A DNA stretch of 64,000 nucleotides from Fen-1273 sp035516035. Its GTDB lineage: Bacteria > Bacteroidota > Ignavibacteria > UBA10030 > UBA6906. Positions 43,059 through 49,471 of this stretch are shown here, in pieces. Below the pieces are notes generated by a model. That model was not told the origin of the DNA. It did not search any database and saw nothing but the letters and a program-made list of their open reading frames with translations. The stretch covers positions 45,461 through 109,460 of the forward strand of contig DATJAS010000032.1 in assembly GCA_035516035.1 (NCBI GenBank), written 5' to 3'. The stretch's first letter is position 1, and each line of letters starts with the position of its first letter. A program made the position numbers and the translations under genes.

Positions 43059-43529
43059 CTAGCGGGAGAGAGCGCGTTTTCGAGCAGCATCCTCGATGGC
43101 CTCCACGATTTGCTGGTATCCCGTGCAGCGGCAGAGGTTCCCCGCGATCGCCGCCCGGATCTCATGCGGAGAAGGCTCCGGCGCGTGCGCAAGCAGATCT
43201 GTCGCGCTCATGAGCATCCCCGGCGTACAGAACCCGCACTGCACGGCCCCGTGGTCGATGAAGGCCTGCTGCAGCGACGAGAGCTTCCCCGCCGGGGCGA
43301 GGCCCTCGACTGTCAGCACATCGCGCCCGGCAACCTGCGGCGCCAGAACGAGGCAGGAGTTGACGGCCAGCCCGTCAAGGAGCACGGTACAGGCACCGCA
43401 CTCACCCGCCTCGCATCCCCGTTTCGTCCCGGTCAGCCCGAGAACGTCGCGCAGGAGGTCAAGCAGCGTGAGATCGGGCGGGATGTCGCACTGCTCGGGC
43501 TTGCCGTTAAGTGTGAACGTTATCGTCAT
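43059..43529 (-). CDS. xdhC: Xanthine-dehydrogenase-family 2Fe-2S subunit (E. coli XdhC type)
   Basis: 156 residues with both [2Fe-2S] motifs: KRGCEAGECGACTVLLDG with NSC, and VQCGFCTPGM with NLCRCTGYQQIVEAI. The CRCTGY form is that of xanthine dehydrogenases rather than the IorA type seen at 19977. It forms the third subunit after the Moco (44484) and FAD (43618) genes, the same order as E. coli xdhABC. A dispersed repeat separates it from the FAD gene, and preT follows after 10 nt. Confidence 0.93.
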   Translation of the reverse strand: MTITFTLNGKPEQCDIPPDLTLLDLLRDVLGLTGTKRGCEAGECGACTVLLDGLAVNSCLVLAPQVAGRDVLTVEGLAPAGKLSSLQQAFIDHGAVQCGFCTPGMLMSATDLLAHAPEPSPHEIRAAIAGNLCRCTGYQQIVEAIEDAARKRALSR

Positions 43530-43541
43530 GTCTGTTCATAT

Positions 43542-43616
43542 GAGATTGCCACGCCAAGGAGCGGCGTGGTCCAAAAGGCGGACTTCGTCGCTGAACGGCG
43601 CGGTTCGCAATGACGG
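43542..43616 (+). repeat. Dispersed hairpin repeat, copy 8 (long form)
   Basis: GAGATTGCCACGCCAAGGAG, then CGGCGTGGTCCAAAAGGCGG, then ACTTCGTCG...GGTTCGCAATGACGG. It fills the 88-nt gap between xdhB and xdhC inside the purine operon. Confidence 0.88.
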
Positions 43617-43617
43617 A

Positions 43618-44487
43618 TCATCGGGCGTCGAGTTCGAAACACCTTTCCAGCGCGCGGCGGGCGAGTGCCGCGATCACCGGCTCCTTGTATTCCGTAGACC
43701 AGCGACGTCCGGTCTCGCGCACCATCGTTCCTGCAACCACGCGCCCCGCCTCGGCGAAGAGCGCCGTCGACGGCGGTTTCCCGATCAGGAGATGCTCGGC
43801 CTCCATGATCCTCTTCCAGACCGAAAACGCGGCGCCCGGGACGATCCGGACATCGGCAATCAGGCCCTCCGCGTCCGTAACGACGACGGTCGCCACGCTC
43901 AGACGCGAGATCGCAAGAGCGTTCCGCCTGCCGAGCTTCACGAACGAACTCCTCGCGCCGGCCGGGAGCGCGTCGAACCGCACCTGCGTCAGCAGCTCGT
44001 CCTTCCGGGCGACTGTCGCGTAGGGCCGGGCGAAGAAGCCCGACATGTGGCAGCGGCGTTCGCCGTCTGCGGAGGTGAGCGTGGCCACGGCGCCAAGCGC
44101 GATCAGGGGAGGAACCGTGTCGGCGCACGCGGCGGCATTCATGATGTTCCCGCCGATCGTCCCCCGGTTACGGATTTGCGGGGAGCCTATGGACGCGGCG
44201 GCGAGGCCGAGCAGCGGTGCACCCGACCGGACGAGCCCGGATTGCACAAGCTCGGCGTGCGTCGCGAGCGGGCCGAGCAGAATAACCTCCCCTTCTCTGG
44301 AGATACGGCGCAGCGATTTGATGCGCGAGATATCCACGACGACTTCCGGTTGCGCCGCCCCGGGGCGGCGCAGCTCGCTCAGCAGGTCGGTCCCCCCGGC
44401 AAGGACACGTGCCGCACCGCCATGCCTGCGGAGTGCGGACACCGCCTCGGGAACCGTGTGCGCGACAATATAGACAAACGGTTTCAC
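43618..44487 (-). CDS. xdhB: Xanthine-dehydrogenase-family FAD-binding subunit (E. coli XdhB type)
   Basis: 289 residues, GTG start overlapping the xdhA stop (GTGA). FAD-binding motifs ARVLAGGTDLLSELRRP (pyrophosphate loop) and IRNRGTIGGNIMNAAACAD are intact, and the CO-dehydrogenase flavoprotein C-terminal domain follows (FVKLGRRNALAISRLSVA). It passes electrons from the 2Fe-2S clusters to NAD+ or another acceptor. The length is usual for a stand-alone FAD subunit. Confidence 0.93.
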   Translation of the reverse strand: MKPFVYIVAHTVPEAVSALRRHGGAARVLAGGTDLLSELRRPGAAQPEVVVDISRIKSLRRISREGEVILLGPLATHAELVQSGLVRSGAPLLGLAAASIGSPQIRNRGTIGGNIMNAAACADTVPPLIALGAVATLTSADGERRCHMSGFFARPYATVARKDELLTQVRFDALPAGARSSFVKLGRRNALAISRLSVATVVVTDAEGLIADVRIVPGAAFSVWKRIMEAEHLLIGKPPSTALFAEAGRVVAGTMVRETGRRWSTEYKEPVIAALARRALERCFELDAR

Positions 44488-46844
44488 GGCTCACCCGGGG
44501 GGACTTTACAGGAGAAGTCAGGCGCCGCCGGAGAGTCCTTCAGCGACGATCCGCGCGGTCCCCCCCGGCGCAGCGCATGACCCAGGAGCACCCGCTCGAG
44601 GTTCGCCGGGAGATCGGTGACCCTTCGTCCCGTCGCGTTGAATATGGCATTGACGATCGCGGGAGCGGCAATCTCGTTGGTCGGTTCACCCACGGACTTC
44701 GCGCCAAATGGACCCGCCGGATCCTCGTTCTCCACGATGATCGTCCTGACGTCGGGAACGTCCATGGACGTCGGGATCAGGTATTCGTCAAAATTAAGCT
44801 GGGCGGGGACCCCCTCCTCGATCACGAATTCCTCCATGAGGCCGTACCCGAGCCCCATCGCCACGCCGCCGATCATCTGCCCCCGCACCGCGTCGGGATT
44901 GATCGCACGGCCGACGTCGTGGACCGAAACGAATGCCCCGACGTCCACCTTCCCCGTCTCCGTGTCGACGACCACCTCGGCGGCGTTCGCGCCGTACACG
45001 AACGTGAAGTACGCGTCTCCCTGCCCCGTCGCCTCATCCCACGTCGTCCGCGGCGAGCGGTGCCATCCCATCGCGTGCATCGGCCTGCCGCGGGCGAAAC
45101 ACTCGGCGGCAACTTCGGCGAATGAGGCCAGGCGCGACCCGTCGCCGGCCAGGAGGACGTATCCCCCGGCAATCTCCAGCTCCCGGGGCGAGAACCCCGT
45201 CATCGCGCCGGCCACATCCAGCATCGTCGCCCGGACGATCCCCGCAGCGTTTTTTGCCGCGCTCCCCCCCATGATCGTCCCCCGCGAGGCGACCGTGGGG
45301 CCGGAGTCGGCCACGCGGCTGGTGTCGGTATTCAGGAACAGGACGCCGGAAATCGGGAGACCGAGCACGCCCGCGACGATCTGACACATCTGCGTCTGGG
45401 CCCCCTGTCCCATGTCCGTGATGCCGGAGGAGACGATCACGCTCCCGTCGGTCTGCACAGAGACCACGGCCTCCGCCGCGTCCGCGCCTTCCGCTCCGAG
45501 CGAGACCCCCCGGTAGCTGCACGCGAGCCCGACGCCGCGCCTGCGCGGGGCCGCGGGCGCCTCCCTGTACGTTTTCCACTTCTCGGCAAACCCGATGCCG
45601 TCGGCCGCATCCTGGAGAACCTCGCGCAGGCTCACCACGTGGTCGAGCCTCTGCCCCGTGGCGGTGACGGAGCCCCGCGTGAAGCAATTCCTGAGCCGGA
45701 TCTCCAGCGGGCTCATGCCGAGGCGCTCCGCCAGCTCGTCCATCATTGACTCGATTGCGAAGTTCACCTGGGGCGAGCCGAATCCCCGCATCGCCCCCGT
45801 ATAGTTGTTGTTCGTGTAGACCGCGTAGACGTCCGTCCGGACGTTGTCGCAGAGGTAGGGGCCGGTGGCCTGGACCACCGAACGCCAGGTGACAAACGGG
45901 CTCATCGAGGCGTACGCTCCCCCGTCGGCGATGCACCGGATCTCCATCGCCATGATCGTCCCGTTTTTCCGTGCGCCCCACCGGTAGTACATCACATACG
46001 GGTGGCGCTTGTAGCTCTCCAGCATCGATTCTTCGCGGGAGTTCACCATCTTGACCGGCTTCCCCGTGGCGAGCGCCAGGAGCGCAGCCCTGCAGCACAT
46101 CGAGGTCATCACCTCGTCCTTCCCGCCGAATGATCCGCCGAGCGTTGCCTGGATGAGCTGGACGCGGTTGAGCTCGAGGTTGAGCGCGGCGGCGACGCTC
46201 CTCCGGCTCGAGAAGAGGTTCTGTATCGACCCGGTGATCTTCACCCCTCCATGCTCGGCCGGCTCGGCAAGAACGGCTTCCGGCTCGATCGCCGCATGCT
46301 CGACGAATTGCGTCCTGAACGTCCGCTCCAGCACGACATCGGCCGCGTCGAAGCCTTTCTCGACGTTCCCCTTTCTGACCTTGTGATGGACGAAGACGTT
46401 CTCACCGTCGTGGATCCTGGGAGCATCCTCCTTCATCGCCTCCTCGGGATCCGTGAGCACGGGAAGAGGCTCGTAGCGCACGTCGATGAGCGCGAGCGCT
46501 TCCTCCGCGATGCGCGCGCTCCTCGCGGCAACCAGCGCCACGCCGTCGCCGAGATAGCGGACCTTGTCCAGTGCGAGGATTTCCTGGTTTTTCACCACGA
46601 TGCCGAAGGCCCTGCTCCCGGGAATGTCCCGTGCCGTGAGAACGGCTTCCACACCGGCGAGCGAGGCGGCGGACTTCGCATCGATCGAGAGAATCCGGGC
46701 GTGCGGATGCTTCGCCCGGAGCACCCTGCCGACGAGCTGGTGGGGAAGAGCGTAGTCGTCGGCGAATTTCGCAGTACCGGTGACCTTGCCCCACGCATCC
46801 ACGCGGGGCTCTCCACTGCCGATGATTGAGCGTCGTTCGGCCAC
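44484..46844 (-). CDS. xdhA: Xanthine-dehydrogenase-family Moco subunit (E. coli XdhA/XdhD type)
   Basis: 786 residues from a GTG at 46844, two bases after the ssnA stop. The open frame extends far upstream but only as a shadow of ssnA; homology starts at SIIGSGEPRVDAWGKVTGTA. Moco motifs: ATLGGSFGGKDEVMTSM, TGAMRGFGSPQVNF, TDMGQGAQTQMCQIVAGVLG and the C-terminal catalytic Glu in AKSVGEPTNEIAAPA. No exported signal, so cytoplasmic. It forms a three-subunit hydroxylase with the two genes downstream, distinct from the two-subunit XDH encoded at 49468..53291. In the E. coli locus the comparable enzyme is the putative purine hydroxylase XdhABC or XdhD. Confidence 0.92.
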   Translation of the reverse strand: MAERRSIIGSGEPRVDAWGKVTGTAKFADDYALPHQLVGRVLRAKHPHARILSIDAKSAASLAGVEAVLTARDIPGSRAFGIVVKNQEILALDKVRYLGDGVALVAARSARIAEEALALIDVRYEPLPVLTDPEEAMKEDAPRIHDGENVFVHHKVRKGNVEKGFDAADVVLERTFRTQFVEHAAIEPEAVLAEPAEHGGVKITGSIQNLFSSRRSVAAALNLELNRVQLIQATLGGSFGGKDEVMTSMCCRAALLALATGKPVKMVNSREESMLESYKRHPYVMYYRWGARKNGTIMAMEIRCIADGGAYASMSPFVTWRSVVQATGPYLCDNVRTDVYAVYTNNNYTGAMRGFGSPQVNFAIESMMDELAERLGMSPLEIRLRNCFTRGSVTATGQRLDHVVSLREVLQDAADGIGFAEKWKTYREAPAAPRRRGVGLACSYRGVSLGAEGADAAEAVVSVQTDGSVIVSSGITDMGQGAQTQMCQIVAGVLGLPISGVLFLNTDTSRVADSGPTVASRGTIMGGSAAKNAAGIVRATMLDVAGAMTGFSPRELEIAGGYVLLAGDGSRLASFAEVAAECFARGRPMHAMGWHRSPRTTWDEATGQGDAYFTFVYGANAAEVVVDTETGKVDVGAFVSVHDVGRAINPDAVRGQMIGGVAMGLGYGLMEEFVIEEGVPAQLNFDEYLIPTSMDVPDVRTIIVENEDPAGPFGAKSVGEPTNEIAAPAIVNAIFNATGRRVTDLPANLERVLLGHALRRGGPRGSSLKDSPAAPDFSCKVPPGEP

Positions 46845-46846
46845 AG

Positions 46847-48145
46847 TCAGATGTCCCTCATTTTCTTCCAGAGAAGGGCGGCGGCTTTCGATGCACGGCG
46901 GGCAACTTCTTCCTCGTCCATGCCGGCGACCTCCCGGTTCCAGAGCACCCATTTCCCACCCGTCATCACGGATTCGACGGCAGAGGAGCCGGGACCGAAA
47001 AGGAGGTGCGCCACGGCATTCGACGCGTCCAACGGCGTCGGCGGCCTGTAGGCGAGGACGACAAGGTCGGCCACCGAGCCGGGCTCGAACTTCCCGAACG
47101 GCGTCCCGAATATCTCCGACGCCAGGCGCCACCCTCCGGTGATCAGCCCGGCGATCCTCCCGGTTCCCCCCATCCCCTCCTCGGCAGCCCTGAAGAAACC
47201 CGCCCGCGCCTCCCCGAACATGTCGGCGGGAAACCCATCCGTGCCGAGCGCGCTCCGCCGGGGAAACAGGTGCAGGGGCGCGTGCCCGACGCCATTGTTC
47301 ATATTTGACCGGGGATTGTGTACCACCCATGCCCCCGCGGCCTCCAGGCGCCGGAACTCCTCTGCGCTGAGATGCACGCAGTGGGCGAGTATCGATTTCC
47401 GCGAGCAGACTCCCGACTTCTCCAGCCGGCCGAGCAGGCCGGCGCGCGACCGCCGGCGAGCATCGCGGACGTCGAAGCGGTCCTCCGCCACATGGATGTG
47501 GACGCCTGTGCCTGCAGAGCGGGCGAGCTCGGCGCAGCGCTCCAGCGATGCGTCTGAAAGCGTGAAAGAGGCGTGGGCGCCCACGAGACCACGGAACGAC
47601 GGCGTGTCGGCGCACGCAGCGATGAATCTCTCGTTCTCCCGGAGTCCCGCGTCGCGCCGTTTCACCCCTCCCCTGTCCGTGACCTCGTAACTCAGGACGC
47701 CCCTGATGCCGACTTCGGTGAGGGCCTCCCTGATCACATCGAGCGAGCCCGCGATCGCCTCCGGGGAAGCGTGGTGATCCACGAGCGTGGTCGTCCCGCA
47801 CCTGAGCGCCTCCAGTCCACCGGCAAGCGCGCTGAGGTAGATCGCGTCGTGATCCAGTGCACGATCGAGCTTCCACCAGGTCCGGCCGAGGATCTCCCTG
47901 AAATTCCTGGGTGCCCGGGCCGGTGGAGGCATCCCCCGGGAAAGGGACGAGTAGAGGTGCGTGTGCGCGCACACAAAACCGGGAACCACGAGCCGGTCGG
48001 CGATGTCGACGACCTCATCCCCTTGTGCAGGCTGCAGGGCGGGACCGCGATCGGCAATCAACCCGTCTGCTACGCGGAGATCGCACGCGGCTGCCAGACA
48101 TTCGGCAGGCGACACGACCATGCAGTTTTTGAGCAGCGTCGTCAC
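46847..48145 (-). CDS. ssnA: SsnA-type amidohydrolase (aminohydrolase/guanine-deaminase-like)
   Basis: 432 residues, GTG start overlapping the upstream stop (GTGA). Metal site: FVCAHTHLYSSLSRGM (HxH), TGVHIHVAEDRFD (His), SILAHCVHLSAEE (His) and SALGTDGFPADMF (Asp). The HTHLYSSLSRG and LGTDGFPADMF blocks are the SsnA signature within the chlorohydrolase/deaminase group. SsnA is a constant member of the anaerobic uric-acid/purine locus and probably hydrolyses or deaminates a purine or ring-opened intermediate. Complete length. Confidence 0.93.
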   Translation of the reverse strand: MTTLLKNCMVVSPAECLAAACDLRVADGLIADRGPALQPAQGDEVVDIADRLVVPGFVCAHTHLYSSLSRGMPPPARAPRNFREILGRTWWKLDRALDHDAIYLSALAGGLEALRCGTTTLVDHHASPEAIAGSLDVIREALTEVGIRGVLSYEVTDRGGVKRRDAGLRENERFIAACADTPSFRGLVGAHASFTLSDASLERCAELARSAGTGVHIHVAEDRFDVRDARRRSRAGLLGRLEKSGVCSRKSILAHCVHLSAEEFRRLEAAGAWVVHNPRSNMNNGVGHAPLHLFPRRSALGTDGFPADMFGEARAGFFRAAEEGMGGTGRIAGLITGGWRLASEIFGTPFGKFEPGSVADLVVLAYRPPTPLDASNAVAHLLFGPGSSAVESVMTGGKWVLWNREVAGMDEEEVARRASKAAALLWKKMRDI

Positions 48146-49401
48146 CCGGGGATCACCCCCCTTTCCGCCAGGGCGCGTTCCAGGGAGGCAATGTCCGGCG
48201 CGACATCGAGGGGTTCGCCTCCCGCTTTCATCGCGCTCCCGATATCCTTCAGGCCGTTCCCGGTGATGACCGCCAGGGCGGACTCGCGGCGGCCGATCGC
48301 TCCCCGGGCGATCGCCTTCCGCAGTCCGGCGATCCCCGCAACGCCTGCGGGCTCGCCGAAGACGCCTCCGAGGCGGGCAGTCGATTTCACGGCCTCCAGG
48401 ATTTCTCCGTCAGACACGGCGATCATGGATCCCCCGGAGGCCGATACAGCAGACACCGCCCTTCGCCAGTTGCGGGGTGTGCCGACGGCGATGCTGTCCG
48501 CCAGAGTCTCCGCGCGAACGGGCACGAGCGGCTGGCCCGACATGAACGCCCGCACCACGGGTGCGGCACACTCGGCCTGGACGCCGAGGAGGCGCGGGAT
48601 GCGGGGAATGAAGCCGAGCCGGTGCATTTCGGCGAGGCCCTTGCCAATCCCGCCGATCGTGCACCCGTCCCCCACGGCAACCACCACCCAGTCGGGGATC
48701 GCCTCGCCACACTGCTCGGCAATCTCGAGGCCCGCCGTTTTCTTTCCCTCCACGAGGAACGGGTTCGTGCCGCTGTTCCTGTTGTACCAGCCGAACTTCG
48801 CGCAGGCCCGGGCGCAGAGATCGAACGCCTCTTCGTACGACCCCGACACCCTGAGGACGACCGCGCCGAAGACGAGGAGCTGTGCGACCTTCGGCGCGGG
48901 CGCGCGCTCCGGGATGAATATCACGCTCCGCAGTCCCACGGCGGCCGCGAGACCGGCGAGCGACGAGGCTGCGTTACCCGTCGACGCGCAGGCGATCGTC
49001 GGCAAGCCGAATTCGATCGCCTTCATGACGCCGACGGAGCTCGCCCTGTCTTTGAACGACGCCGTCGGGTTCCGTCCGTCGTCCTTGAGAAAGAGCCGTC
49101 CCGCACCGATTGCGGAGGCAAGGCGCGGCACTTCGTACACGGGCGTCCAGCCGACCCGCAGCGGCGGACGGGGCGCCTCCGCCGGGACGGGGAGCAGCTC
49201 GGCGTACCTCCAGTGATCCGGCGACCGCCCCTCGAGTGACGCCTTTCCGAGCGTGGCCCCGACACGGTCATAGTCGTACCGGACGTCGAGTATCCCTTCG
49301 GGGCCACAGGAGGGGCAGGTCTGGACGTTGCCGTCCGGCACGAGCCTGCCGCACCTGAGGCAGGCGAGCTCCGTGACGCATGTTGTCCGAAGGGGAGTCA
49401 C
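48142..49401 (-). CDS. thrC: Threonine-synthase-like PLP enzyme in purine operon
   Basis: 419 residues. An N-terminal zinc-ribbon-like knuckle (LACLRCGRLV, QTCPSCGPEG) precedes a fold-type II PLP domain with the Lys in NPTASFKDRASSVG, the phosphate loop in ACASTGNAASSLAG and a Gly-rich loop VAVGDGCTIGGIGKG. This matches threonine synthases, but the location between xdhB and ssnA suggests a recruited role in catabolism, possibly the beta-elimination done by YgeX elsewhere. The GTG start at 49401 is the third of three tandem start codons made by a 35-bp repeat; the other two open only 12-codon reading frames. Confidence 0.85.
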   Translation of the reverse strand: MTPLRTTCVTELACLRCGRLVPDGNVQTCPSCGPEGILDVRYDYDRVGATLGKASLEGRSPDHWRYAELLPVPAEAPRPPLRVGWTPVYEVPRLASAIGAGRLFLKDDGRNPTASFKDRASSVGVMKAIEFGLPTIACASTGNAASSLAGLAAAVGLRSVIFIPERAPAPKVAQLLVFGAVVLRVSGSYEEAFDLCARACAKFGWYNRNSGTNPFLVEGKKTAGLEIAEQCGEAIPDWVVVAVGDGCTIGGIGKGLAEMHRLGFIPRIPRLLGVQAECAAPVVRAFMSGQPLVPVRAETLADSIAVGTPRNWRRAVSAVSASGGSMIAVSDGEILEAVKSTARLGGVFGEPAGVAGIAGLRKAIARGAIGRRESALAVITGNGLKDIGSAMKAGGEPLDVAPDIASLERALAERGVIPG

Positions 49402-49436
49402 CTGCGGGTCTCCGATGTTCTCCGAAGGGGACTCAT
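49398..49436 (-). other. 12-codon mini-ORF 2 in the triplicated junction
   Basis: ATG start reading MSPLRRTSETRR. Its TGA overlaps the GTG start of the threonine-synthase-like gene (GTGA), whose N-terminus MTPLRTT is a third version of the same peptide. Confidence 0.4.
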
Positions 49437-49471
49437 GCGTGCGTCTCAGATGTCGCCCGAAGTGGACTCAC
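49433..49471 (-). other. 12-codon mini-ORF 1 in the triplicated junction
   Basis: GTG start overlapping the xdhB stop. It reads VSPLRATSETHA with a TGA that overlaps the next ATG (ATGA). Probably a by-product of the repeat, but positioned for ribosome re-initiation. Confidence 0.4.

Noticed and set aside
46845..47972. Upstream extension of the Moco-subunit frame (total 1162 codons)
   Set aside because: The added 375 codons overlap ssnA in another frame and look like shadow sequence; homology begins at the GTG at 46844.
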